Positions 23,886 to 36,513 of a DNA stretch of 64,000 bases are shown here, piece by piece. The DNA is from Gigaspora margarita (taxonomy: Eukaryota; Glomeromycota; Glomeromycetes; Diversisporales; Gigasporaceae): the NCBI GenBank assembly GCA_009809945.1, contig WTPW01001104.1, positions 11,310 through 75,309 on the forward strand, written 5' to 3'. Each line of letters starts with the position of its first letter. Position 1 is the first letter of the stretch. A program made the position numbers and the translations under genes. The notes below the pieces were generated by a model, which had not been told where the DNA came from, did not search any database, and worked only from the letters and a program-made list of their open reading frames with translations.

Positions 23886-26762
23886 ATGTCTTTACACAAT
23901 TCAACTCCAGTAACTTATGACTCACCTTCAATGGCTTCACAATATTCATCTGAAGAAACTGAGAAAGAGGCACGTCCAAAACATCCTGGAGGAAGACCAC
24001 CAGACTAGTGATACGAATCAAAAATCGAATTAATCGATTAGTTGTAAAGTTGATAACTAATCGATTTGAATTTTACAGACCCAACTTAGTCGATTAATCG
24101 ATTAGTTGACTAATCGATTAGTCGATTGGCCAATTAATCAACTAATCGACTAGTCAATTAGTCAATTAATTGACTCAGCAATTGGTCGTTTAATCAGCCG
24201 ATCATATAAGAAGGCTGTTTCAGTTGCTATCTTATGTGTATTTTACCAAGTTTCGTTTATTATTTATTCAACTAATCGATTAGTTGGCCAATCGATTACA
24301 GTAGTCAATCGATTAGTCAACTAATCGATTTAATCGATTGGCCAACTAATCAATTAGTTGAATAAATTCGATTAATCGATTAGTTGGGTAAAATGATCCA
24401 TCAACTAATCGATTGAAAAATTTTCATCGATTTGTATTACTACACCAGACCCTGTTTGGGAACATTTTTTTGCAACTCCATTGAAATCGCCTGGTCATTT
24501 TTCTGCCAAATATAAATATTGTTCTACACAATTTAATCATGGATGTCCTAATCAGCTTGAGATACATCTTGCAAAAAAATGTGAAAATGAAAATCTTGAT
24601 AATGAGATAAGAGAAAAATACCAAGAAATAGTAATTCAAAGACAAAAATTAAAAGAAAAAACCCAAGCATCCGGTTCAAAAAATCTATCTAAAAAACAGA
24701 AAATAAATATTAATGATTATTGAAAAAATAAAAATCTAATTTTGGCTGGTTCTAAAAAAGAGGCAGTTAATCGTGCAATTATTAAGACTTTTGCTATATG
24801 CGGGCTTCCATTTTCCATAATTGAGAATCCATGGTTTATCGATATACTTAAATCTCTGCGATCTTCATACACACCACCTACCCGTGAATATCTTGCCAAT
24901 ACTTTATTAAATGAGGAAGTTATTAAAGTTAATTGGGAAACTGAAGAATATTTAAAACTGCAAATAATTTAACACTTGGTAAATTAATTCTAATGTTATT
25001 ACTGTATTAAATTTTAATTTATGCAATTTTATTAATTTTATTTTAATTTAGAATTGGATGGTTGGACAAATCCCCAAGGCACTTCAATTTATAATTTTAT
25101 GATAATGACTTCCGATCATAAAGAATTTTTATATTCCTTTCATGATTTATCTCATGTTAGCCATACAGCTGATTTACTTTTTGATGAAATTGAAAAAATT
25201 TTAATTAAAATTGGATCTGAAAAATTTATTGGAATAATTTCTGATAATGCTTCAGCTATTTCTGCTGCACGTAGACAGATTAATCAAAAATATCCCTTTA
25301 TTTTTAATCTTTGTCGTATTGTTCATTTTGTTAACCTTATTAGTCAGGATATTTTAAAATGTGGATTACCTGCACATATTTTAAAGTATTGTAATAAGCT
25401 ATGTCACTTTTTTAAAGCAAGTCATTTAGCTAAAAGTTATTTAAAAAAATATATTGAAGAATTTAATATTCATGGAGGTGGATTAAAAATTTTTATTAAA
25501 ACTAGATGGACATCGGCATATAAAACTGTAGATTCTGTTTTTAGGCTAAAGCCTGTATTAGAAAAGGTAATTATTAATTATATACATAATTACTTGAAAT
25601 TTGGTTTATTAATATATCATAATTTATATGTATTAATTATTTTTAAGATATTAAATGATCATCCCGATATTATTACTAATCAAGGCGTACAAAGGATTTT
25701 AAAGTTTCGAGGATTTTTTCACGATATAGAACAAATATCCAAAATTTTTGCCCCAATCTGAGCTGCAATTTTGCAGTTAGAAAAAGCAAATTGCACAATG
25801 GCAAACTGCTTTATTCAACTAGTTCGTTTAATTTCAACAATTCACCATATTCTAAGAGAAAGAGATACAATTACTTTTAAAAATCAATGTATAGAAATTG
25901 GTAATAACCGTTGGAATGAACTTGAAGCTGAGCCATATATTTTAGCATATATACTTCACCCTGAATATCGAGGTATTGTAAGCTAATTATATTTTTTAAG
26001 TATTATATATATTTTATATAATACAAAATATAACTATTAATAATAAAAAATTTTTATAGGTGCCGGTTTAAGAAAAGGAGTATGGACACAAACTGCCCTT
26101 TACGCTAGAACATTATGGCAATCAATGGGATACAAAGATAAATTATCTGCACAAACTCTTATTTCCCAAATTATCAAATTTAGAGAAAAACAATTCCCAT
26201 ACAAAGTCGGATATGATAGTCAGCTAATGACTCCTTTTTTGTGGTGGAGCTTTGTTGAAGATAAGTTCGATAATCTTAAAATTTTAGCTAAAAAAATTTT
26301 TACAATAACTCCTCATAGTGCATCGTGTGAACGAATTTTTTCTATTTTGGGTTGGTTTTATAAAAAAAAAAGACAGCGTTTAAGTTTAAAAATTTAGAAT
26401 CGCTAACTAAAATTCAACATCACAATTTATTTAATGCACATAAAGAGTTATCATACAGCGCAAAAAACAAAACTGAAGATGAATTGGTAGCAATGATTCA
26501 AGGATCATACCTGTTTGATGATGAGAATTATAGTGAAGAAATTGAAAACGATAATAAAAATAGTGAATTAGATGATGATAACGATTTAGTGATTCCTAAT
26601 CATCAAGTAGTAGTTTTAGTTATTAACGATGTTGTAGATTTGAATCACTGAATGTTTAATCAAGCAGATAACCAATATACTTCTAATGAAGAAAATAATA
26701 ATTCTGATATTGCTATGAATGACGATCATGAATTTAATTTAGAAGATTTGATTCATAATTAG
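23886..26762 (+). pseudogene. hAT-superfamily transposase gene, disrupted
   Basis: hAT transposases cut and paste DNA, making 8-bp duplications. The frame opens at 23886 and reads to 24005. There a 437-bp MITE is inserted, and the frame resumes at 24451. A BED-type zinc finger follows (KYCSTQF, then HLAKKC). The catalytic core includes LDGWTNPQG, IISDNAS, KTRWTSAY and the C-terminal dimerisation motif SASCERIFS. Introns fit at 24979-25051, about 25567-25648 (GT..AG) and about 25978-26059 (donor uncertain). Lesions are TGA at 24721 and 25759, a 1-nt shift near 24960, a 1-nt shift near 26390 and a TGA near 26649. The tail to the TAG at 26760 is acidic. The key acidic residues survive, but the gene cannot make a full protein. 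Confidence 0.88.
24006..24442. mobile_element. 437-bp hAT-type MITE inside the hAT transposase gene
   Basis: The ends TAGTGATACGAATC and (other strand) TAGTAATACAAATC match except for two transitions. A perfect 8-bp duplication, CACCAGAC, lies at 23998-24005 and 24443-24450. The interior is made of TAATCGATTAGTTGACTAA direct and inverted repeats. The insertion falls in codons for the linker before the BED finger. Confidence 0.93.
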
Positions 26763-27103
26763 GATTTTGAATAGTTAGTATACGTATCAAATATACACGT
26801 ATATTTTGTTAGGGGAGCGCCATTTATCAGGTGATTAGGGTCTACTAAGTAACTACCCCCCTACCCCCCACCTGATAATAAATACTGCAATTTGATTGGC
26901 TAAAATTTTTTAAAATTTTAAAAAAATTTTAAAATTTAATATTAAATAAAATTCGAACCAACGATCCGTTTTGGATGATTTTACTACCAAAATGTTCGTC
27001 TCAATGAGACGATTCCAACGAGCCTAAAATCGTCAAAATCCATTCACTGAATCCCAAGATCGTTATAAATTTGTATTGCTTTAATTATATTAGTTTTGTA
27101 TAN

Positions 27104-27948
27104 GATCTTTAGTGCGCCGAATTAGGCACTGCACCAAAATTGGACTATGTTTTAAGATAATCGTTAAAATGCGATATCTTATGATTGAGTGATCAGATTC
27201 GGGTGATTTTGGTATCTTTCGATTCGTCTCGATGAGACGAATCGAATGGTACCAAAATCATCCGATTCTGATCGATATATAACGTGGTATTCATCGTAGA
27301 ACTTAGGTGCGCCGAATTAGGCATATCTACCTTATATTAAAAATTATTATTAAAGTTCTTATAAACTTTAACATTGAATAACTTGTGAACCAGTGATCCG
27401 TTTTAGATGATTTTACTACCAAAATGCTCGTCTCAGTGAGACGATACTGATGAACCTAAAATTGTTAAATTTTGATCACGGAATCCCAAGATCGTTATAG
27501 ATTTGTGTTATTTTTAATTAATTTAATATATTTTATATTAATATAACACAAATCTATAACGATCTTGGGATCCCGTGATCAGAATTTAACAATTTTAGAT
27601 TCATTAGAATCGTCTCACTGAGACGAGCATTTTGGTAGTAAAATCATCTAAAACGGATCACTGGTTCACAAGTTATTCAATGTTAAAGTTTATAAGAACT
27701 TTAATAATAATTTTTAATATAAGGTAGATATGCCTAATTCGGCGCACCTAAGTTCTACGATGAATACCACGTTATATATCGATCAGAATCGGATGATTTT
27801 GGTACCATTCGATTCGTCTCATCGAGACGAATCGAAAGATACCAAAATCACCCGAATCTGATCACTCAATCATAAGATATCGCATTTTAACGATTATCTT
27901 AAAACATAGTCCAATTTTGGTGCAGTGCCTAATTCGGCGCACTAAAGA
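27104..27948. repeat. Internal palindrome 1 (A-B-B-A modules)
   Basis: The arms are nearly exact inverted copies for about 420 bp each. Each arm holds a TGCGCCGAATTAGGC end, an A module with GGTACC edges and a CGTCTCGATGAGACG core, and a B module with CGTCTCAGTGAGACG. High arm identity suggests recent formation or gene conversion. Confidence 0.85.
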
Positions 27949-28645
27949 TCACTAATGATATCTTGTGAACCACTGATCAAATTATACGATTTTGGTACCA
28001 TTCGATTTGTCACGATGAGACGAGTCAGATGGTACTAAAATTATGCGATTATGATCGATAGTTCGCAAGATATCATCATTTAATCAAAATAACCTGTGTA
28101 AAGCAAAATTTGAAATCAACATAAAATCGTTGATAACTTTTGATAGACTGGTCCGTTTTTGATGATTTTACCACCAAATTAACCGCCTTGAAGAGACGAT
28201 TCCAACGAGCCCAAAATCGTTAAAATCTAATCACAGGATCACAAGATCGTTAAAGATTTTCTTATTATTTGATGAAAATTAGATTAGTTAAACTAATTAA
28301 TTTTTATTCAAAGTAATACGAAAATCCTAACGATCTTGTGATCCCGTGATTGGATTTTAACGATTTTGAGCTCCTTGGAATCGTCTCTTCAAGGCGGTCA
28401 TTTTGGTAGTAAAATCGTCAAAAACGGACTGGTCTATCAAAATTTATCTACGATTTTGTACTAATTTTCTAAGATTATATATAAAATAGGTTATTTGGGT
28501 AAATGATAATATCTTGTGAACTATCGGTCAGAATCATATGATTTGGTAACATTCGATTCGTCTCGATGAGACGAATCAAATGGTACCAAAATCACGTGAT
28601 TCTGATCAACAGTTCGTAAGATATCGTTAGTGCGCCGAATTAGGC
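27949..28645. repeat. Internal palindrome 2 (A-B'-B'-A modules)
   Basis: The arms run from GATATCTTGTGAAC to GTTCGTAAGATATC and meet near 28295. They contain A modules (about 27995-28045, 28538-28592) and a variant B' with CTTGAAGAGACGATTCC in place of the symmetric CGTCTC core. It is more diverged than palindrome 1, so probably older. Confidence 0.75.
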
Positions 28646-29027
28646 ACTGCGCCAAATTAGGCATATCTACCTTATACAAAACTAATATAATTAAAGCAAT
28701 ACAAATTTATAACGATCTTGGGATCCAGTAATTGGATTTTGATGATTTTAGACTCGTTGGAATCGTCTCATTGAGACGAACAGTTTGGTAGTAAAATCAT
28801 CCAAAACGGATCGTTGATTCGAATTTTATTTAATATTAAATTTTAAAATTTTTTTAAAATTTTAAAAAATTTTAAAAAATTTTAGCCAATCAAAAGTTAT
28901 CTACTATTAGGACCTGATAATTTTCTGACCCCCCCCACCCACCTAAAAAATCAGGTGATAAATGGCGCTCCCCTTATAGTATGTATTAGTATAAATATAT
29001 ATATTATTAAATAAAATGGGCAGTAGT

Positions 29028-29208
29028 AGGACCCTGAAATATATATAGATAGGTCAGGTTAATTATAGGGTTACTAAAAAAGGAAAGATCTGTAGAAAAA
29101 ACTTCAAAAATAAGCAAAAAAATTCCTATAAATAGAAAAGATCTGCATAAAAAACCTCAAAAATAAACAAACTCATACCTGACCTATCTATGTATATTTC
29201 GGGGTCCT
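29028..29208. mobile_element. 181-bp hAT-type MITE (family M4), copy 1
   Basis: The terminal repeats are 31 bp, 29 of them identical, starting AGGACCC.GAAATATA. They are flanked by an exact 8-bp duplication GCAGTAGT (29020-29027, 29209-29216). Copy 2, much enlarged by nested insertions, is at 34924-36678. Confidence 0.9.
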
Positions 29209-29219
29209 GCAGTAGTTGT

Positions 29220-31535
29220 TTAGTATATGTCATCGAAATCGAATTTTTGTGGCTTCTAAAACTATGCTAGTTTGGGCTTTTGAAACCCGTTCAAGCACTG
29301 TTTAGAAACACATGCATAAACTGGATTTCAAGCTCTGCTTTAAACTATTTATATGTATTAATTATGCACGCCCGAATATGTTAGTTTAAAACCTGCTCTA
29401 TATTTATTTACTAATAATATATTATGTGTACATTCGCTTAATATTATATTATATACGCATATGATTTATTTATTGACCTTCCACACATTTAATTATATTT
29501 TGAAATTGTTGTGGAGGTAAGTTCATTTAGATTATCAGGTTGTTCGAGTGTAAGATAAAGGATGCTTCTACAAAAAAATTATGTAATTTGAAAGTTAATT
29601 TATAATGACATTTATTGTGTGTAATACGTAGGCTTTTTAAAAAAAAATTAAAAATTAATAAGAAAACCCATGTCATTTAAATCATGTGATTACTTTGATT
29701 TTTTTGAATAAGTAAAATTACTACTGTAATTATAGTTCGATTTGAGTATTATGAGTTTAAAATTTACTAATTAAAATCACATGATTACAAAAACTCGAGT
29801 TTAACATGTTTGGGGTTTCAAACAGCCCGAACTGAGTTTGGACAAGCAGGATAACGTCCCTATCCAAGACCCTCATATCTATTAATATTAACAAAATAAT
29901 AACTTCAAGGATTATATTTATACCATTTTTACATCCGGTTTTTTTGCTAAAAATTTACTTTTGTCACTCGACCTATTTCCAATACATAACAATGAAATAC
30001 ATAAATGGGATTTTGCCTTGCTGATCACATGATCCGCATATGTTTCATAGCATCGGTTCAGTTATTTCTTTAAATTTCTGAAATTCCTGGTCTGTATCGT
30101 TGTCAACTTTCTACAAACCTTTAATAATTTTCTCACATTACTCACCATACAACCATTAATCGGAACTAAGCCAAGTGGTGGGAGGGCGGGACTATCAATA
30201 AAGCTAGACTAACATCAAGCTAACAGCAAAGACAAAAGAGGTAGAACCATTTCCCTCTTCACCGCACTTAAATAACTATTCCTTATGACCTCATACTTAC
30301 TCAATCTGCCATTATCCCTTAATCAATATATCATACATACCTCACTCTTAAATACATCATCCTTGTCATCAAAAACTTAAAACTTTCCCATCAATTACCC
30401 TGCATCATGGGCCTGGGTCAAGGTCTCGTGACAAAAGGATGCCCGTGACTTCGTTCAAGGCATCAATAATTTATTTTTATAATCAAAAATTTCTATATTA
30501 TATATTCTTTAATGCTAATTCATTATCGTAAAAAAAAAAGAAAAAAAGTTCTAAATGAAGAGCAGCCACACAAATCCTTCGCGGGTAAAAACAATACATG
30601 TGAAAATCAGCGGATAATGCAAAAGAACAATTAAACTCTGCTAACTCACAATAAATAAAAGAGCCTTTATTATCAATTTCACAAACAAGATAACATAGAA
30701 GATCGAAGATAAATAAGGTTAACAGAATAAAGAATTAGGTATTAAGTATAAGAATTGGTTATGATAAAGCCAGGTCCACAGGTGTTACTTTTAATAAAAA
30801 CATCTCTGGTATTAGTCCAGTGTATGTCGTGTAATACGAATGCTTTTCAACAAAATTAAATAAATATATTTTATATTCACTTACCAGATTAAAAAAATTA
30901 AATAACTTCAAAAAGAAAAAACTTCGCGGTGACTGAACTTGGGGTTTTGCACGGGTTGATTATAATGAAAAATCTTGAGTATGTTTTGAAGATCGATACT
31001 AGCAGAGCTAGCTCTTTTGATTAACAACTCTCAAAATGTTTTAGAACACATAAAATTAAATGAGCCACGAACTACTTAAACCAGCAATAAGCTTAAATAA
31101 CTTCATAATTTTCTAATTAGACCAACCTTAGTTGTTGAAGAAATGAGTATAATTTTATCAAAATTAAATTAATCTAAATAGAAAATATTAAGGAATACGT
31201 ATTCATAAATTTGAATAACTTGTATAAATAAATTTTGGAATACGTACGGTGCAAGAAATCTAAAATTCACAATTACAATGAAGTTGATAATTTAATTTAA
31301 TGTGTAACTTGATTATAGAGATCATATATTTCTTAAATTATCAACTTCAATAGAAAGTATGTATACATATTTTTTATATTGAGGGTTTCAATGCTTTATA
31401 AGGTATGCACCGTAGCTAAAAAGTGTTGAACCAAGTCGGAATCAATAAGTTAATGATATCAGCCAATATCAGAAACTTTATATTAAGAATAAAATAATAT
31501 GGTAGCTTACCATATATAGATTTTTATATTTGACT
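29220..31535. other. 2.3-kb stretch without recognisable gene
   Basis: No long frame, tRNA or clear element ends are seen. The part 30020-30470 is distinctly GC-richer, with CATGGGCCTGGGTCAAGG and GTGCCCGTGACTTCG-like phrases, yet has stops in all frames. It may be a non-coding transcript or an element fragment. Confidence 0.4.
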
Positions 31536-31540
31536 ATTAA

Positions 31541-31807
31541 GGTGGCATAGTCAGTAAGTACAGTAAGCACTATTAAGGCGGCATCATAATCAGTAAGTAC
31601 AGTAGACACTATTCATAGTCAATAAGTACAGTAAACCAGAATTTTTTTACTGTAAATCAATATAGTACTGTAAAAAATTCTGGTTTACTGTACTTACTGA
31701 CTATAATGCTGCCATAAATCAATATAGAAATTACAATTTACGTTAAACCAATATTGTTATAGAGATTTGAAAGATAATACAAGTTTAACGTAATTGTGAA
31801 TGCCGCC
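31541..31807. mobile_element. MITE with GGYGGCAT ends and TAA duplication
   Basis: The ends GGTGGCAT and ATGCCGCC are flanked by TAA (31538-31540, 31808-31810). Inside, AGTCAGTAAGTACAGTA is repeated directly and then inverted (TTTACTGTACTTACTGACT), giving a strong foldback at 31555-31715. It is PIF/Harbinger-like by target duplication. Confidence 0.65.
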
Positions 31808-31813
31808 TAAGGG

Positions 31814-32094
31814 CAGTGTTGTACATTTTCGCTGTCCCAGCCTTTTTTTGGCATGTTCCAACGTCCCAACATCCTAGCATCCCAAGTGTCCCAACTATGT
31901 CCCAAGTATTAATAATTAATAAATTAATTTAAAAAAATGCATGATTATATATTTTTCTAGGTGCTGAACACATTTCTGAAAAAATTAAATTAGATTATCT
32001 TAATAAAATTTTAAGTAATTTCAATTTAAAAAATTGTCCCAAAATGTCCCAAAATGTCCCAGCTCATGTCCCAACTGTCCCATGTACAACACTG
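31814..32094. mobile_element. 281-bp hAT-type MITE with perfect 8-bp TSD
   Basis: The terminal repeats CAGTGTTGTACA are exact and the flanks CCTAAGGG (31806-31813, 32095-32102) are an exact 8-bp duplication. Subterminal TGTCCCAA units are repeated about ten times. It inserted into the right end of the GGYGGCAT element, so it is the younger of the two. Confidence 0.92.
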
Positions 32095-32099
32095 CCTAA

Positions 32100-32358
32100 G
32101 GGTGTTCTCAAGCCTTTAGTATAGTTCCGGAATTTAGTATAGTTTCAGGTTTTTAATATAATTTTAGAATTTTGGCATAGTTTAGAAGTTTATTATAGTT
32201 TCAGAACTTTTTATATAGTTTCAGATTTTTAATATAGTTTTGGAATTTTAACAAAGTTTAGAGTTTTGAAAATTAGTTTCAGATATATAAAACTAGTTTT
32301 GGTTTCAGTTAGCAACCCAAAATAGTTTCAGGCAGCATCATTACTGTCCGGTACTATA
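32100..32358 (-). repeat. Inverted copy of the CCGAAACTATA array with pogo-type end
   Basis: On the minus strand it starts with TAGTACCGGACAG, then ATGATGCTGCCTGAAAC, then about nine degenerate units like AAATCTGAAACTATAT. This mirrors 20858-21205, so end plus array behave as one dispersed unit. Confidence 0.65.
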
Positions 32359-32447
32359 GCTTTGTGACAACAACCCAACTTTGCTATGTCACTATATTCA
32401 TAGCTTAAACTATTTAAACTATAGCTTAAACTAATTAAGCTATCATC

Positions 32448-34862
32448 GGCAAATTTTATATATAGATTTATATCGATTACTAACCAGTAAGATATATATC
32501 GATGATCAATACCCCTGCCGATTATTATCGATAGTGATAATAATCGATATATATCTGGTTAATCGATATATATCTATTAGATATATATCGATTAACAGAT
32601 ATATATTGATAATCAACACCCCTGCCGATTATTAACAATAGTGATAATAATCGATATATATCTAATATGATATCAATTAATAAATTATTATATTCACATA
32701 ATCATGCTTGCAAGGTTTCGCAATTTATTATAAATTTATTTTTTTTATTTATTATTAGTATATATTATATTTTAAATTAAATAATCAATATTTGCAAGTT
32801 TTCGCAATTTAATATAAAAATTATTTATTTATTATTATTATATATTATATTATATTACATATTTTTATTATATATTATTATAAAAAAAAATGAAAAACCA
32901 AAAAAAAAACCCTCTGAAAAAAAATAACAAAAAAAAACAAAACCGAAAAAATAGTAATAATTTCTAACTACTTTCGCACTTCATCACATCTACTATTATA
33001 TTCGCTCATATTCACTACTTCTTGCAAAGTGTCAGAAAAGTTAGAGTTGTTCTTGTAAGTACCAGAAAAGTCAGATCGTTTTCTTGCAAAGTTTCGAAGA
33101 AAGTCAGATCGTTTTTTTGCAAAGTTTCGAAGAAAGTTAGAAATAAATAAAATAAAATTAAAAAAATAAGTAAAAAAAAAGAAAAACAAACAAAAAACAA
33201 AAACATAAACAAACTAAATAAAAAAAAACAAAGCCCCAAATCTCTATTTTCCTAAAGTAAGAGTTCATTTCTTATAATTTAGAAATCGTTGAAGGTTTTC
33301 GCAATGTACTGGAATAATAAAAAAATAAAAATTAAAGAAATAAGTAAAAAGAAAACAACAGAATATAACAAACTGAATAAAAAAAAAAATAAACCCAAAT
33401 CTCTATTATATTTTCTTCTATTTACTCTTATTCGCTTCTATTTGCTTATATTCGCTTATTTTCGCTACTTTCTAAAAAAATGCAAGAGAACGAGCAAGAC
33501 CACCCTATACAAATACAAGAGAAACGAGCAAGACCACCCCATACGAATGCAAGAGAAAAAAACAAATGGACCACCTACAAGAACACTAAAAATCTACACA
33601 ATACCATCTACAAGAATACCAAGAGGCACGTAAAGCTATTCCACAAGAACACCAACGACACAAGCTAACGACAATTCCAACGACAATACCAACAACGACA
33701 TCAACTACAACACCAGCGATGATGACAACACCAATGCGTTGCCTTGCATAAAGTGTCGGAAAGTCACTATATTTCATGCCAAAAAGTGTTTTTTTGTAGA
33801 AATAAAATAAAAAAAAAATTAAAAAATAATAATAAATAAAAGAAAAAAAATGATACTAAACGAAATGAAACGTAAAAAAAAACAAAGCGAAAATGAAAAA
33901 ACAATGTAAAAGTGATAGAAGATCTAAAATTATAAACAAAAAAAATAAACAAAGATCTAATCTGATCTTGTCCTACGATTATTGAAACATTTCGAAACAA
34001 ATCGAAACATTTGAAAATATTAATTAAACGCGACCTTGGTATGATTTAGGATACAGATTTACAGATCCAGCCCAGTTCTAAAATATTTCGAATATATTCG
34101 AAATATTANNNNNNNNNNNNNNNNNNNNNNNNNNNNNNNNNNNNNNNNNNNNNNNNNNNNNNNNNNNNNNNNNNNNNNNNNNNNNNNNNNNNNNNNNNNN
34201 NNNNNNNNNNNNNNNNNNNNNNNNNNNNNNNNNNNNNNNNNNNNNNNNNNNNNNNNNNNNNNNNNNTTTTTTTACCCGGGGATGGTCAAAACATTATGTA
34301 ATCGTTAAAGATCTATTAATTCACAATCCATATATAAATGATAGGATTTTATAAATTACGAAAGTATAATTTACTATGTTTTTTATATATGAATGAAATC
34401 TTTTTTTCCTCTACATTTATAAAAATTTTATATAGTTACAAAAAATAAAATATCAATATCTTTTTATTTATCAAACCAATTTCAAAAATTTTTTTACATT
34501 ATATATAAAAAGGTATTCTCTACATTTTTCAATTAGAAGATCTAGTACATTATCATAATAAAAAAAAAGTTAGCTATAGAGGAAAAAAAGATTTCATAAT
34601 TATAATAAATTTAATAGTAATTTGCACCTATGAAATACTATCCTTCTTATGTGAATTAGCAATTAATCGTTATATATCATTTCAAATAATTCTGATTATA
34701 ATCGATTTATAGATATATAACGATTTAATATAAAAAATGATATATATTGATTTAGATATATATCGATTTTTATCCAATTAATTGATATATAATGATATTT
34801 TATAATCGATATAAAACGATTAAGTGTTATATATCGATTAATATCTATATATGAAATTTGCG
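32448..34862. mobile_element. Element X, copy 2, inverted (contains gap)
   Basis: This is homologous to 16064-18360 in opposite orientation. It has the same GGCAAATTTTATATATAGAT end, TATATATCGAT subterminal repeats, TTGCAAAGTxTC repeats (about 33015-33125) and the GATCTAATCTGATCTTGT block (33953). The left subterminal region carries two copies of a unit with CACCCCTGCCGATTATTA. A tract of CAAGAACACCAACGAC-like repeats lies at 33480-33730. No convincing transposase is seen. Confidence 0.7.
34110..34266. other. Assembly gap (N run)
   Basis: A run of N in the position of element X2 equivalent to the gap in X1, which points to a repeat that does not assemble. Confidence 0.99.
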
Positions 34863-35212
34863 GATGATAGTTTAAGCTATTTAAGCTATGACTTAAACTA
34901 GTTAAACTAAAGTCTAAACAATCAGAACTCTGAAATATATATAGATAGGTCAGGTATTAGTTTGCTTATTTTTTGGGGTTTTATACAGATATTGTAATTT
35001 TTTGCTTATTTTTGAGATTTTTTGCAGATCCTTTTATTTTTAGCAATTTTATAATGAACCTTACCTAGTATTGTCATAGAACAGGTTTGAACAATGATTT
35101 GGACAATTTTGAACAATTTTAAACAATTAAATAAAGTAAAATTATTTAAAATTTTATTAAGATAATCTATTTTAATTTTAACTGAAATGTGTTTAGCACC
35201 TAAAAAAATATA

Positions 35213-36513
35213 TTCCTTAAACCGTACAGTTTTAGCAGACAAATTTGCCTGCTTAAATTTTATAAATTCATATCTGATCTATTTTTTTAAAAAAAATAAA
35301 ATATTTTATCCCTTAAACTGTAAGCAATTCCAGGCAAATTTGTCTGGAAAATTGCTATAAATATGCTTATAATCTATATTTTTTAAAACTTAAAATATTT
35401 AATTAAATTTTTTTTTGATAATATTTGAAAATAAGAATTATATTATAGTAGTATTTAATTTTATATTATAAGAAAAAAAGTTTAAGTTACTTATAAGCTA
35501 AAAATAGACCAATTTTAAAAAATTTATTAGCCAAAAAAATTATTTACTTATTTTTGGCGAACTCTATAAATGTTAGCTCTAGCTCTCTGTTCTAATAAAA
35601 TATTGTTGTTTATAAAAAGAATTACAACTTTAATTATTGCAACTTTTGTGATTTATTTGTAAAAATTAGGACTTTAATTAGAAGTGAAAATTTTTTTTAT
35701 AGATGGGAACATATAAAATTTAAGAAAATCTAAAGAAAAGCTTTATAGTAAAAATTTTAAATTAAAAACTTCAAACTTTTATTACTTTTAAGTTTATTAA
35801 TAATTTTAAAAAATTTTTATAATAAAGTTTATAAAGTATATTTTAAAGAAAATATTCTATAAATAAAGTATACCCCATATTCTTAATAAATTTTTATTTT
35901 ATTTAAAAAATTGTAAATATGATTAAAAATTCCAGCCAAATTTGTCTGGAATACGGTTTAAGGGATAATTTTTTTTTTTAAATAAAAACTATGATTATAT
36001 ACTATTTAAAACTTCTTTTTATTTGCTTAATATTTATAAAAAATTTGAAGTTGTTTATAAAAAAAAAATTTATAATTTTAAAAATTTTTTCTGTTTTTTT
36101 AGCTTTACTCAATAAAAATATAAGATTGACCCCCCTATTACCTTAATCCAAAGTTGTAGACAATTTAAAATTACATTACTTTTATTATTAAAACTTTTAT
36201 AATTTATTAAGCAAAATTTGAACTTTACTTAATAGTAACTACAAAATTTCTCTTTGGGAACATATAAAATTTTAAGAAACTTTTTAAAATTTTAATAGTA
36301 AAACTAAAAAATAAGTTTTATTAAAAATGTAATATCTTTATCAAAATTAAAGATAGAATGATAAAATTTAAATATTTTATATATAAAAGGAATATCTTTA
36401 ATTTTATTCAATAAATAAGAGGGGTCAAGTTTAAATAAATTTTAAGAAAACTTAAAAAAACTTTTTAAAAATAATTTTAGCAGGCAAATTTGCCTGCTAT
36501 ACGGTTTAAGAGA
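35213..36513. mobile_element. MITE M1, split copy hosting another M1
   Basis: The outer ends TTCCTTAAACCGTACAG and (other strand) TCTCTTAAACCGTATAG have adjacent GCAAATTTGCC cores and TA flanks (35211-35212, 36514-36515). Removing the inner copy plus one TA leaves about 642 bp, close to the 657-bp family length. Confidence 0.8.
35309..35965. mobile_element. MITE M1, copy inside M1
   Basis: It is 657 bp with TA at both sides (35307-35308, 35966-35967), the same length as and closely similar to 101-757. The near identity of these two suggests they are the youngest M1 copies in the window. Confidence 0.87.

Larger units (their letters stand above)
26812..28973. mobile_element. 2.16-kb nested palindromic element, PIF/Harbinger-like ends
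   Basis: The terminal repeats GGGGAGCGCCATTTATCA are identical for 18 bp and flanked by TTA on both sides (26809-26811, 28974-28976), as in PIF/Harbinger. There is no ORF. Outer arms (26812-27094, 28680-28973) enclose two internal palindromes, each bounded by GCGCCGAATTAGGC/AGTGCGCC motifs. The first spans 27104-27948 (centre near 27526), the second about 27940-28645 (centre near 28295). All arms are assembled from two modules, A and B, listed separately. A single N lies at 27103. Confidence 0.85.

Noticed and set aside
33289..33668. Lys/Thr/Asn-rich ORFs in element X2
   Set aside because: They derive from A-rich and CAAGAACACC-type repeats and have no counterpart in X1.
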